From: an uncultured Clostridium sp.
Lineage (GTDB): Bacteria > Bacillota > Clostridia > Lachnospirales > Anaerotignaceae
Assembly (NCBI GenBank): GCA_947246775.1
Contig: CAMXTM010000022.1
Location: 1 to 13,646, forward strand
DNA: 13,646 nucleotides
Direction of reading: 5' to 3'
Shown here one piece after another: positions 5,630 through 13,646 of this stretch. The translations under genes and the position numbers were made by a program. A model generated the notes under the pieces. That model was not told where the DNA came from, did no database searches, and saw nothing but the letters and a program-made list of their open reading frames with translations. Numbering within the stretch: position 1 is the first letter of the stretch; each line of letters starts with the position of its first letter.

Positions 5630-7336
5630 TTACATTTTAAAATTACAAATATTTTGCTCTAATTTATTTGCTGTTTCTTTTAGATTTAATGCAGACTGTT
5701 TTACTTTTTTAAAAGACTTTGAAACATTTATAATAATTCCATTCGTTTCCTGCGTATTGGTTACATTACTTTCTGCAATATCAGACAATCCCTCAATCAT
5801 ATTCATCATTTCTTTTCTTGACTGTTCCAAGTCTTGCGTTTTGCTTTCAATACTTCTTATATTTTCAATAGACATTTGTATTTCTTCTATGACCTCACAA
5901 ACAGATTCTTCTGTGCTTGTAATATACTGATTTTGTTTTACGATAACTTCCTGCATATGCTGCATTGCTTCTACAACCTGCCCTGCATTTATAATCAATA
6001 CATTTACTATCTGCTCAATTTTATTGCTTGCTTCATTAGATTGTTTTGCCAATATTTGTATTTCATCAGCTACAACAGCAAAACCTTTTCCCATTTCTCC
6101 AACTCTTGCTGCTTCTATATTGGCATTTAATGACAAAATATTTGTTTGTCTTGCAATTTCAGATATAAAGCCGATTGTTTCATGGATTGTTTTTGCAGAT
6201 GTATTTGTTTGCTCTGTTAAATTTGCAATCATATTAACCGCTTTTCCTACTTCATCATTGATGTCTTTTAATCCCTCAACAGCGATACCTGTTTTATCAC
6301 TAGAAACCAACATATTATCTGCACTTTTATTTAATGCTTCTGCTTCGCTACCAGTTTGAATAATTAAATTTCCCATATATGTAATATTATCAGATGCATT
6401 TTTCGTATCTTTTGCCTGTGATACTGCACCTGTGGTAATGGTATCTACTGACTGCATGACATAATCCATATTGGCAAAAGTTTGTTGAGAAGTCTGCTCT
6501 AACAAATCAGAAGAATGAATTAACTGATTCGTGCTATTTCGTATTCCTCCAATAATATTACGCAAGTCAATTTGCAACTTTGCAATTACTTTTGTCAAAT
6601 CGCCTATTTCATCTTTTCGCTTCATGTGTTTTTGGTTTAATGAAACATTAAGATTTCCTGAAGCAATTTCTTCTACGCAAACAATTTCCGCACGGATTGC
6701 TTTTGATATAGAATTTGCTACCAAACCGCCTATTATAATACTAATTAATGCAATGATAATCACAACCACAACCATATAAAATACAGCACTAAAAACACGC
6801 TCTATTGTTTTATTTTTATTCATGCCCGCAAAAACTATGCCAATTGGTATCGTTTGTTCATCACTCTGAAATACAGGTACATAATAGCCATAATACATTT
6901 CACCATCAATCGAAACACTTTCACTAAAATATTCTTCTCCTTTTTGAAGTACTTCTTGCTGAATTTTATCGCCTGCTGGGCTACCAAGAATACGATTTCC
7001 ATTTTTATCTATAACTGATGTCATAATTCTTTCTGCTCCATAAAAAAAAGTGACTTCCATTCCAGATTTTTCTTTAATCGTATCCAGTAATTTTTCTGAA
7101 CGGGAAATATTATAGCCACCTTTCCATATGTTCCCATTTTTTCCCAATGTATAAGAACCAGAATTTTGGTCATATGCCGCTAGTGTTGCTGACGCTGTGC
7201 CTCGTAGTGAGTTTTCTACTTGATGAAGAATAGAAGTTCTTAGGGTGGTGAGTGCTATCACAACAATAATCACTCCTAGTATACTAATTGGCAGAAACAC
7301 ACACAATAACATTTTTTTACGAATTGTTAATTTCAT
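5630..7336 (-). CDS. Methyl-accepting chemotaxis protein with single Cache-type sensor
   Basis: This 568-residue receptor has TM1 at about 10-32 and an outside sensor at about 33-180. The sensor segments [36 protein letters not shown] and PIGIVFAGM are typical of single-Cache (sCache_3-like) domains. TM2 follows at about 182-208, then a HAMP region (210-262) and a long cytoplasmic coiled-coil. The CheA/CheW-contacting hairpin tip is clear at about 393-430 ([32 protein letters not shown]). No C-terminal CheR-binding pentapeptide is visible. The start has AAGGGGG eight bases upstream, and the gene lies 18 bases after a BMP-family binding lipoprotein. The receptor therefore probably reads that protein's ligand-bound state, or the same ligand. 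Signalling passes to CheA and the flagellar motor; no che genes are in the window. Confidence 0.94.
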   Translation of the reverse strand: MKLTIRKKMLLCVFLPISILGVIIVVIALTTLRTSILHQVENSLRGTASATLAAYDQNSGSYTLGKNGNIWKGGYNISRSEKLLDTIKEKSGMEVTFFYGAERIMTSVIDKNGNRILGSPAGDKIQQEVLQKGEEYFSESVSIDGEMYYGYYVPVFQSDEQTIPIGIVFAGMNKNKTIERVFSAVFYMVVVVIIIALISIIIGGLVANSISKAIRAEIVCVEEIASGNLNVSLNQKHMKRKDEIGDLTKVIAKLQIDLRNIIGGIRNSTNQLIHSSDLLEQTSQQTFANMDYVMQSVDTITTGAVSQAKDTKNASDNITYMGNLIIQTGSEAEALNKSADNMLVSSDKTGIAVEGLKDINDEVGKAVNMIANLTEQTNTSAKTIHETIGFISEIARQTNILSLNANIEAARVGEMGKGFAVVADEIQILAKQSNEASNKIEQIVNVLIINAGQVVEAMQHMQEVIVKQNQYITSTEESVCEVIEEIQMSIENIRSIESKTQDLEQSRKEMMNMIEGLSDIAESNVTNTQETNGIIINVSKSFKKVKQSALNLKETANKLEQNICNFKM

Positions 7337-7354
7337 TTATATTTTTCCCCCTTG

Positions 7355-8548
7355 TCATTCTACTACAACAACATTTTCATAATACCAGTTCATTGCACCA
7401 GTAATCGTTGCATCATCTAGTGTTGTTCCTGCACTTCCTATTATTTTGCCTGTATTTGTTCTCATTTCTCCATCAAAAACATTATTACTACCATTTAATA
7501 TTGCCGCCATCGCTTCGGAAACTTTTTCTTGTGTTCCTGCTGCACAAAAAGAAGCTAAATCTGTAATGCCTATGAGTCCCTCGTTAATACCTCCATAATA
7601 ATTTTCACCGTTCCATGTTCCTTTTATAATAGAATCTAGTGCATCAGTATAGTAAGCGCTCCAGTTCCAAATGACACTACATAAGCACGCTTTTGGAATT
7701 TCTTTGCTCATATCAGAATTATAACCAATTCCATATACTCCATATTCTTGTGCCAATGTCATAGGGTAAAATGTATCACAATGCTGCGCCATAACATCAC
7801 AACCCATATCAAGCAGTTTTATAGAAGCTGCTTTTTCTTTTTCTGCATCATACCAGCTATTTGTGACTGCTACATAAATTTTTGCATTGGGATTGACTGA
7901 CGCTACCCCAATCGCAAAGGCATCAATTCCTCCTGTTACTTCTGAATTAGAGCTATCTTGTGCTGCAACATAACCTATTTTGTTGCTTGTAGTGTTCATA
8001 CCTGCTACAATACCACTCAAATATCTCGCTTGATAAATTCGTCCAAAATAATTATTGAAATTCTTTCCATTTGACATATAACCTGTGCCATGTGAAAAAT
8101 ATACATCGGGATATTTTTCTGCCATTTCTGCCGTAACTTCCATATAGCCCCAGCTTGTAGCAAAAATAACATTACAGCCATCTGCAACAAATTCTTCTAT
8201 TGCCGCCCTTGTTCCTTCTGTATCTGTATCATTTACTATTTTTCGCTCAATTTGTTGGTCTGATAATCCTAAATTATCCTGCATTCCTAATATACCAAGG
8301 TCATGCGTATAGGAGTAGCCGCTGCCCTCTGCTGGGTCAGAAATAAATAATACCCCTACCTTAATATTTTCTTTGTTAATATCTTGTGTTGTATTAGCTT
8401 GAGTGATATTTGTATTAACACTATTTTCTTCTGATATTTCATAACCACTGTTTGTTGCATAGTCATCTGGTGTTACTGTTTCCCTTTTGCAGCCTGTCAT
8501 ATTACTTATCAAAAATAATATTGCTATAAAATATGCTATTTTTTTCAT
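7355..8548 (-). CDS. BMP-family (PnrA/Med-like) substrate-binding lipoprotein
   Basis: This 397-residue lipoprotein opens with MKKIAYFIAILFLISNMTGC, whose Cys20 is the lipid-attachment site. I place the start at 8548, because AAGGAG lies 6 bases before this ATG and the signal peptide begins there; a longer frame from 8572 has neither. After a Thr/Asn-rich linker comes the BMP fold: IKVGVLFISDPAEGSGYSYT, DGCNVIFATSWGYMEVTAEM, YPDVYFSHGTGY, then GRIYQARYLSGIVAGM, NKIGYVAAQ and GCDVMAQHCDTFYPM. Known family members bind purine nucleosides or related small molecules for ABC uptake. Here no permease or ATPase is adjacent. Instead a chemoreceptor follows after 18 bases, so a sensory rather than transport role is inferred. 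Confidence 0.92.
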   Translation of the reverse strand: MKKIAYFIAILFLISNMTGCKRETVTPDDYATNSGYEISEENSVNTNITQANTTQDINKENIKVGVLFISDPAEGSGYSYTHDLGILGMQDNLGLSDQQIERKIVNDTDTEGTRAAIEEFVADGCNVIFATSWGYMEVTAEMAEKYPDVYFSHGTGYMSNGKNFNNYFGRIYQARYLSGIVAGMNTTSNKIGYVAAQDSSNSEVTGGIDAFAIGVASVNPNAKIYVAVTNSWYDAEKEKAASIKLLDMGCDVMAQHCDTFYPMTLAQEYGVYGIGYNSDMSKEIPKACLCSVIWNWSAYYTDALDSIIKGTWNGENYYGGINEGLIGITDLASFCAAGTQEKVSEAMAAILNGSNNVFDGEMRTNTGKIIGSAGTTLDDATITGAMNWYYENVVVVE

Positions 8549-8639
8549 AATATTCTCCTTGGTGAAAGACATAAAAATAATATTTACACTTAAAAAGTAA
8601 ATTTTCTAATTTTTCACTGTTTTTTTATTCCATTAATTT

Positions 8640-8648
8640 ATTATAGCA
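8640..8648 (-). promoter_or_regulatory. Extended -10 promoter of the lipoprotein-chemoreceptor operon
   Basis: The minus strand reads TGCTATAAT: a perfect -10 (8645-8640) preceded by the TG of an extended -10 element. The -35 region is weak (TTAAAT at 17 bases). The predicted start leaves an 85-base leader before the ATG at 8548, with no recognisable riboswitch. Confidence 0.55.
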
Positions 8649-8784
8649 CAAACAACAAAATAATTTAATATTTTTCAAATAATATCAAAAATCGACTGCT
8701 AGAATATTGCTATATTACACTCAACAAAAAATTATGATATAGCGAAAAACACTGATAAATACAGCATTTTCCGCTTTTACTTAA

Positions 8785-8883
8785 ATTGCTCATTTTGGGG
8801 AAGCGTTAGATATAGCAAGGGATTATCTCAATCAACAAAAAGTATTTGAAATGGGAAACACCAGCAACATCACATGGAAATAG
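8785..8883 (+). pseudogene. Possible decayed 3' end of a coding sequence
   Basis: The gap 8549-8926 is 378 bases long. On its plus strand, a 32-codon open stretch (8785-8880, stop TAG 8881-8883) reads IAHFGEALDIARDYLNQQKV then FEMGNTSNITWK. This looks like real protein in composition but has no start codon, and an in-frame TAA lies just before it. A neighbouring frame upstream is open too (NTDKYSIFRFYLN), so a frameshifted gene remnant is possible. I do not recognise the family. The protein-like look could be chance, and the opposite strand is also open here. Confidence 0.3.
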
Positions 8884-8892
8884 CACAACAAC

Positions 8893-8918
8893 AAAAGCAG
8901 AGCTTTCGCTCTGCTTTT
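8893..8918 (-). terminator. Strong terminator after the tandem amidase genes
   Basis: AAAAGCAGAGC and GCTCTGCTTTT form a perfect 11-bp stem. On the minus strand it closes with a GAAA tetraloop and ends TTTTGTTGTTG. It follows the amidase stop at 8927 and could also act on plus-strand transcripts. Confidence 0.88.
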
Positions 8919-8926
8919 CATTTTTA

Positions 8927-11305
8927 TTATCTCCAAGTATATTTATCTGCCAATTCCACAATGCTATCATAAATTGCTTGTGCCATTTTATCATGATTTG
9001 CTGTATTTGAAATCTTTAACGCATCACCTGGGTTTGACAAAAATAAGGTTTCTACAATAACAGATGGTACTACTGTAGAATTTAGTAATATCAAGTTTTT
9101 CTGATGTTGTGTATCATACTTCAAACCTCTATTATTCGTAGACAAAGCATTTATTGTTCTTTGAAGCAATGTTGTTGCTACAATTTGACTTGTTAATTTT
9201 CCTTGCACATCATTACTATGTGTTATAAAAAGTACTTCTGTACCATTTGGTGTTGGGTTAGGGCTTGCTGAATTCATATGGATTGATATAAGCACATCAG
9301 CCATATCATTCGCCGTATTTGCTCTATGTCTATTTTCTGGTCTTGTATCACTATTTCTTGTTAAATATACTTTTACCTTATCTGTATTTTGAAGTAAAGC
9401 ATATGCTCTATTCACAATAGAAAGGGTAATATCTTTTTCATTTAAACCATTTCCACTTGTACCTGGGTCATTTCCACCATGCCCTGCGTCAAGAAGTACC
9501 ACTTTAGAATACACTTCTTTTGGATTTTTAATATTGATGTAATAATTATTAACATCTTCTGTTACTGTAAATGCTCTAATTTTACTTTCTGAAAATGAAA
9601 ATGTTGTTTTTCCTCCCTCATTTGACAAGGTTACACTCTCTACACCATCACAGTCTAATTTCATTGTGCCATAGCCATATGTATTTGTAAAATCTCCAGG
9701 CAGTACCACTTTATACTGGTTATTTAAGTAATTATCTGTATGTGTTATGGCATTTGTATCAAAAGTATTTACCTTTTTTAATACAATCGCTTTTTTAGAG
9801 CTATCATAACTTATATTATCCAATGTAGATTTTGTTACGGTTACAATAATATTATTTCCATTTTGCCTAACATCATATTCTGCTGTATCTTTCATTTCTA
9901 GTACAACACGAGCTGTTTTTTCTTCATACATACTGGTACGAATTGCTGTTACTTGACTTAATCCTTGTGTAGAAGGATTTGGCTCTAAATTCGATGTTGC
10001 ATATGGTATATCTATTACAAGTCTATTTGGATTAGTCAGTGTACTTATATTTTTGCCAAGTGGTGCATTTCCTGTAATTTGTATGGTATCTGTTGTACCA
10101 CTATTTGTTGTCGTCAAACTTTGCACAACACTCTCTTGAAAAGAAACTGTCAAACTTGTTTTATCTGCACTTTGCGCCAACTGATATTTTATAGGTACTT
10201 TTAAATCCAAAACAACCCTTGTTACAGCAACGCCCTCTACATCATGCTGTGCAGAACGGATACCTGACACAAAAGGACTCGTTGTAACAGTGATATTATC
10301 GCTTGGCAAACCTTTTTCTGCATAGTAAACATCCAAAACAATCCTTGTATCATCTACATACACATTTTGATATTTTTCTATCGGTGCTGATGCTGACACT
10401 GTAAATACTTGCTGTGCAGCAGAACTTGCTGGTACTGTTACATTTGTTACTTTAATATTTTGTGTTGGTACATTGCCACTATCGTTTCCTGTATTTGGTG
10501 TTGTATTTGTACTTGGTGTTGTGTTTGTATTTGGTGTTGTGTTTGTATTTGGTGTCGTATTTGTGCTTGGTGTTGTGTTTATACTTGGTGTTGTATTTGT
10601 ATTTGGTGTTGTGTTTGTACTTGGTGTTGTGTTTACACTTGGTGTCGTGTTTGTATTTGGTGTTGTGTTTGCACTTGGTGTTGTGTTTATACTTGGTGTT
10701 GTACTTACATTTTCATTATTTACATAATGGTCAACATCACCATCTACCTCCACATTATTATTCGTTTGTTCACTGTTGTCTGTTTGTTCATTCTTATTTA
10801 CTTCTTCCTCTATCTGTTGCTGTTTTTCCGCAATACTTACTAATCTTGTTTTAGCATTCCAACCAACCGTACAATCCAATGCTTCTGAAACCGCTCTTAC
10901 TGGTATCACTGTTCTATCATTTATGATTTTTGCAGGTACATCTATTTCAAAAGCAACTCCATTTTTAGTACAAACTTTATTATCAATTTTTAATGTCACA
11001 ACATCATTTTGCTTTTTTACATATACCTCTTTTGTGTCAGGATTCCAAGCTACTTCTGCTCCCATTGTTTCAAATACAGCTCTTGCAGGAACAAGTGTCC
11101 TATCTTCCAATATTACAGGTGGCATATCTTCTACTTCCATTTGGTTTCCATTGATTTCAATTTTTACTTCCTCTGCCTTATAATGATGCATTTTACCATC
11201 ATAATACAAATTCATATCAATTTGAGCAGCATATGCATTTACATTACCCAAAATCATTGAACATAATGCTGTTGTAGCTAATATACGTTTCTTTTTTTGA
11301 TACAT
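8927..11305 (-). CDS. Secreted N-acetylmuramoyl-L-alanine amidase with CuAO-N, hexapeptide-repeat and AMIN modules
   Basis: This 792-residue wall hydrolase cuts the bond between N-acetylmuramic acid and L-Ala in peptidoglycan. A signal peptide (1-27, cut near AYA/AQ) is followed by a copper-amine-oxidase-N-like repeat pair (about 45-160; DRTLVPARAVFETMGAEVAW and DRTVIPVRAVSEALDCTVGW). A linker of 11-12 hexapeptides of the type NTNTTP/STNTTP spans roughly 200-272. AMIN-type beta domains cover about 283-393, 400-497 and 500-600. Amidase_3 occupies 601-792. Zinc ligands His609 (DAGHGG), Glu623 and His676 (SIHMNS) and catalytic Glu752 (VIVETLFLSN) are all present. AGGAGG lies 8 bases before the ATG. 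It is the second of two tandem paralogues. The CuAO-N and AMIN modules probably anchor it in the wall. Confidence 0.93.
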   Translation of the reverse strand: MYQKKKRILATTALCSMILGNVNAYAAQIDMNLYYDGKMHHYKAEEVKIEINGNQMEVEDMPPVILEDRTLVPARAVFETMGAEVAWNPDTKEVYVKKQNDVVTLKIDNKVCTKNGVAFEIDVPAKIINDRTVIPVRAVSEALDCTVGWNAKTRLVSIAEKQQQIEEEVNKNEQTDNSEQTNNNVEVDGDVDHYVNNENVSTTPSINTTPSANTTPNTNTTPSVNTTPSTNTTPNTNTTPSINTTPSTNTTPNTNTTPNTNTTPSTNTTPNTGNDSGNVPTQNIKVTNVTVPASSAAQQVFTVSASAPIEKYQNVYVDDTRIVLDVYYAEKGLPSDNITVTTSPFVSGIRSAQHDVEGVAVTRVVLDLKVPIKYQLAQSADKTSLTVSFQESVVQSLTTTNSGTTDTIQITGNAPLGKNISTLTNPNRLVIDIPYATSNLEPNPSTQGLSQVTAIRTSMYEEKTARVVLEMKDTAEYDVRQNGNNIIVTVTKSTLDNISYDSSKKAIVLKKVNTFDTNAITHTDNYLNNQYKVVLPGDFTNTYGYGTMKLDCDGVESVTLSNEGGKTTFSFSESKIRAFTVTEDVNNYYINIKNPKEVYSKVVLLDAGHGGNDPGTSGNGLNEKDITLSIVNRAYALLQNTDKVKVYLTRNSDTRPENRHRANTANDMADVLISIHMNSASPNPTPNGTEVLFITHSNDVQGKLTSQIVATTLLQRTINALSTNNRGLKYDTQHQKNLILLNSTVVPSVIVETLFLSNPGDALKISNTANHDKMAQAIYDSIVELADKYTWR
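10497..10712. repeat. 18-bp tandem repeat (12 units) encoding a Thr/Asn/Pro hexapeptide array
   Basis: GGTGTT (or GGTGTC) recurs exactly every 18 bases at 10497, 10515, 10533, 10551, 10569, 10587, 10605, 10623, 10641, 10659, 10677 and 10695. On the coding minus strand each unit encodes a hexapeptide such as NTNTTP, STNTTP or SINTTP. Because 18 is a multiple of three, copy gain or loss keeps the frame and changes only the linker length. The Thr-rich units could be glycosylated; that is speculation. Confidence 0.95.
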
Positions 11306-11341
11306 TACTATTTCCTCCTATATTTCATAGCTGTCATTTTT

Positions 11342-11370
11342 AGTATAACAAAAAAGTAGTATTTTGTAAC
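11342..11370 (-). promoter_or_regulatory. Possible promoter for the downstream amidase
   Basis: On the minus strand, GTTACA (11370-11365) and TATACT (11347-11342) are 17 bases apart in the 109-base gap between the two amidase genes. No hairpin terminator was found in this gap, so read-through from the upstream amidase is also likely. Confidence 0.45.
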
Positions 11371-11414
11371 AAAAAAAGAAATTATGAAATAAAATTGTAA
11401 TAAATAGTTCTTTA

Positions 11415-13550
11415 TTATCTCCAACGATAATTGTCCGCTAATTCTATAATACTATCATATATCGCCTGTGCAGCCTGTTCTTGATACATTTCATTTGATA
11501 TTTTTAAAGCATCTCCTGGATTTGACAAAAACAAGGTTTCTACAATAACTGCTGGTACAGTTGTTCTATTGAGTACAATCAAATTCTTTTGCTCTGCTGT
11601 ATCATATTTTAACCCTCTATCATTTGTTCCTAATGCATTTACTACATTCTTCAGCAATACTGTTGCAACTGCTTTACTTGTTAGTTTCCCTTCTTTATCT
11701 GTCTCATGTGTTATAAAAAGTACCTCTGTACCATTTGGTGTTGGGTTTGGATTTGCTGAGTTCATATGTATTGATATAAAAACATCACCTATATCATTTG
11801 CCATAGATGCCCTTGCGCCATTTTCGGGATAGGTGTCACCTATTCTTGTTACATATGTTTTTACCTTTGTAGTATTTTGCAATTTGCTATATGTCTTTTG
11901 TAATACTGCCAGGGTCATGTCTTTTTCTTTTATATTATTTCCATTTGTGCCAGGGTCACGTCCACCATGTCCTGCATCTAATACTAACACTTTATCATAC
12001 ACTTCTTTTGGATTTTTAATATTGATGTAATAGGAATTTGCATCTTCTGTTACAGTAAATGCATAAATATTATTTTCTTCAAATGTAATTGCTGTTTTTC
12101 CGCCCTCTTGACTCACCGTTACAGATACCAATTCTGTTGTATTTAACATCATTGTACCACTGCCATAAAGACCACTATAATCACCTGGCAATATAATTTG
12201 ATACTTTTTATTTAAATAGTCGTCTATGTGTTTTACATTATCTACTGCAAACAAATCTAATTTTGAAAGTTTAATCGCTTTTCTCGTTGGCTCATAAGTT
12301 ATATTTTTTAATTGGTTTGGTCTATTTGTATTTGTGGTAATCGTATCCATAGTTACATCTGTACTTGTAGTATTATTTGTATCTGTATTGTTACCTGTAT
12401 TTGGTTTTGCATTTGGGTCTACATCTATAATAACGCTTGCATCATTATCTATATTTGTGTTTCCACTAGAGTTATTGATATCTGTGTTTGTGTTTGTATT
12501 GGTATTTTCATTTGTATTTACATTTGGGTCAGCTCTTTCTGCTCCCTCAAAATAAACTTCAACACTATCATCATCATCATTTAATGCAATATCATATTCC
12601 CATTCTTTTTCTAATTTAAAAACAATCCTTGTAATTGTGACATCTTTATTATCACTATACTGAGAAGACACAACTTCTTTTACCACATCACTTGTTTCTA
12701 TTTCAAGATGGTCTGTTAATATCTCTTTTTGTGCATAATAAACATCTATTACAATCTCATTTTCATTTCCTGCTACTTCTTGAAATTTTGCAATTTCATC
12801 AGAAGCCATAATGGTAAATACTTGCTTTTCACTTTTAGACTTAGGTACAACAATTTCTGTAACACCAACATTTTCTTTTGGAATTTTTCCTGTACCACCA
12901 TGTGCATATTCTTTTTGCTCTGTTGCACTTACTTTAGTATCATTATCTTCTTTATTTTCAGTATCATTATCATTACTATTGCTCATATCATTACTATTAT
13001 CATTATTGTTATTATCTTCTACAACAGTATTATCTTCAGGTGGTATCACTTCTTCTACTTTTTCATCAATTGTAACAATTCTTGTATTTTCGTCCCAACC
13101 TACAGTGCAGCCAAGTGCTTCCGAAACTGCCCTTACTGGTATCATTGTTCTTTCGTTTATTACTTTTGCAGGCACGTCCATTGTAAATGTTTCACCATTT
13201 TTTGTTGCTACATTTTTATCCACTTTTAATACAATCAATTCTTCTTCTTTTCTAACATAAACTTCTTGCGTGACCTCATTCCACACAACTTCTGCTCCCA
13301 ATGCTTCAAATACTGCTCTTGCAGGCACTAGCGTTCTATCATAAAGTACAATCGGTGGCATATCTCCATCTGGCAATACATTACCATTTAGTACAATGCT
13401 AATACTTTCTGCTTCATAATTGTGCATTTTTGCATCGTACAACAATCTCATTTTGACTGTACTACCATAGACTTCTATATTTGCTATATTTCCTAAAAAT
13501 AAAACACCCGCTATTGTACTATAAAGCAGTCTGTTCCACTTTTTATTCAT
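11415..13550 (-). CDS. Secreted N-acetylmuramoyl-L-alanine amidase, paralogue with acidic linker
   Basis: This 711-residue protein is the upstream sister of the 792-residue amidase. It has a signal peptide (about 1-29) and a CuAO-N-like repeat pair (about 50-167; DRTLVPARAVFEALGAEVVW). A highly acidic Asp/Asn/Glu linker (about 168-220) leads to one AMIN domain (about 228-345). A second Asn/Thr-rich low-complexity linker (about 346-410) precedes another AMIN-like domain (413-515) and Amidase_3 (520-711). His528, Glu542, His595 and Glu671 complete the zinc and catalytic set. By hand count its Amidase_3 domain matches the paralogue at 133 of 192 positions. It lacks the paralogue's middle AMIN domain and hexapeptide repeats. 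The ATG is the only sensible start but has just a GAG near the usual Shine-Dalgarno position. Confidence 0.93.
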   Translation of the reverse strand: MNKKWNRLLYSTIAGVLFLGNIANIEVYGSTVKMRLLYDAKMHNYEAESISIVLNGNVLPDGDMPPIVLYDRTLVPARAVFEALGAEVVWNEVTQEVYVRKEEELIVLKVDKNVATKNGETFTMDVPAKVINERTMIPVRAVSEALGCTVGWDENTRIVTIDEKVEEVIPPEDNTVVEDNNNNDNSNDMSNSNDNDTENKEDNDTKVSATEQKEYAHGGTGKIPKENVGVTEIVVPKSKSEKQVFTIMASDEIAKFQEVAGNENEIVIDVYYAQKEILTDHLEIETSDVVKEVVSSQYSDNKDVTITRIVFKLEKEWEYDIALNDDDDSVEVYFEGAERADPNVNTNENTNTNTNTDINNSSGNTNIDNDASVIIDVDPNAKPNTGNNTDTNNTTSTDVTMDTITTNTNRPNQLKNITYEPTRKAIKLSKLDLFAVDNVKHIDDYLNKKYQIILPGDYSGLYGSGTMMLNTTELVSVTVSQEGGKTAITFEENNIYAFTVTEDANSYYINIKNPKEVYDKVLVLDAGHGGRDPGTNGNNIKEKDMTLAVLQKTYSKLQNTTKVKTYVTRIGDTYPENGARASMANDIGDVFISIHMNSANPNPTPNGTEVLFITHETDKEGKLTSKAVATVLLKNVVNALGTNDRGLKYDTAEQKNLIVLNRTTVPAVIVETLFLSNPGDALKISNEMYQEQAAQAIYDSIIELADNYRWR

Positions 13551-13561
13551 TTGTAATGTTG

Positions 13562-13646
13562 CTACTCAAAATATGGACAATATACCCATACCGAGAATTT
13601 TACTGTTTCAACGTGTATGCTTTTGACATGATATTCATAGTCTACT
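13562..13646 (-). CDS. Possible C-terminal tail of an upstream gene (partial)
   Basis: The minus strand is open from the window edge to TAG at 13564-13562, reading VDYEYHVKSIHVETVKFSVW then VYCPYFE. The stop is 11 bases before the amidase ATG, which could explain that gene's weak ribosome binding site by coupling. I recognise no family, and 27 open codons can arise by chance. If not coding, this stretch would be the amidase leader, but no clear promoter is visible in it. Confidence 0.25.
   Translation of the reverse strand, partial: VDYEYHVKSIHVETVKFSVWVYCPYFE

Noticed and set aside
8549-8639. Riboswitch in the leader of the BMP lipoprotein operon (purine-type expected from the family).
   Set aside because: The 85-base leader is AT-rich with only weak imperfect pairing; no purine-riboswitch core or expression-platform hairpin could be found.
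8806-8994. A 62-codon minus-strand open frame overlapping the amidase 3' end.
   Set aside because: It runs through the strong terminator at 8893-8918 and has no ribosome binding site; it overlaps the end of the real amidase gene in another frame.
10409-10854. Several plus-strand open frames rich in Cys/Trp/Val/Leu across the amidase repeat.
   Set aside because: They are by-products of the 18-bp repeat, which stays open in several frames. No start sites or plausible proteins; the minus-strand amidase explains the DNA.
12312-13260. Long plus-strand open frames opposite the 711-residue amidase.
   Set aside because: They are antisense shadows of low-complexity Asn/Asp/Thr codons, with hydrophobic Ile/Val/Ser-rich translations and no initiation signals.

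Overview
The window is visibly AT-rich and carries strong AGGAGG-type ribosome binding sites. Its gene content (ECF sigma/anti-sigma pair, VanW-domain protein, surface amidases with copper-amine-oxidase-N and AMIN modules, BMP lipoprotein, chemoreceptor, small XRE regulators) suggests a low-GC Clostridia chromosome, probably near the Lachnospiraceae. The genus cannot be fixed from the sequence. Almost everything is on the minus strand; the only convincing plus-strand gene is a 74-residue protein at 3325-3549.

Layout, left to right. (1) 1-1444: an envelope-stress-like operon read leftward, ECF sigma factor, zinc-finger transmembrane anti-sigma factor, then a two-helix membrane protein cut by the window edge. 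Both junctions are 4-base ATGA overlaps. (2) 1573-3324: five consecutive, mutually dissimilar XRE/Cro-type regulators read leftward, closed by a terminator. They are preceded by a divergent promoter region with a clear palindrome. (3) 3325-3587: the divergent 74-residue gene, whose central segment resembles the Spo0A C-terminal helix, followed by a bidirectional terminator. (4) 3591-4502: ribonuclease Z. (5) 4590-5369: a secreted VanW-domain protein. (6) 5630-8548: a two-gene operon of a BMP-family substrate-binding lipoprotein and a methyl-accepting chemotaxis protein, with no transporter genes beside it. (7) 8549-8926: a gene-poor stretch with the operon's promoter, a possible decayed coding fragment on the plus strand and a strong terminator. 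(8) 8927-13550: two tandem paralogous N-acetylmuramoyl-L-alanine amidases of 792 and 711 residues. They are nearly 70% identical in the catalytic domain by hand count but differ in their middle modules and linkers. (9) 13551-13646: possibly the tail of another minus-strand gene.

How they fit together. The surface theme dominates: the amidases cut peptidoglycan stem peptides, the VanW protein probably acts on the same wall, and the sigma/anti-sigma pair may respond to envelope state. The BMP lipoprotein and chemoreceptor look like a ligand-capture and signalling pair. The XRE cluster with its divergent Spo0A-C-like gene is the least explained part and the best candidate for an undescribed regulatory unit. 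No tRNA, rRNA, CRISPR array, transposase or confident riboswitch was seen.
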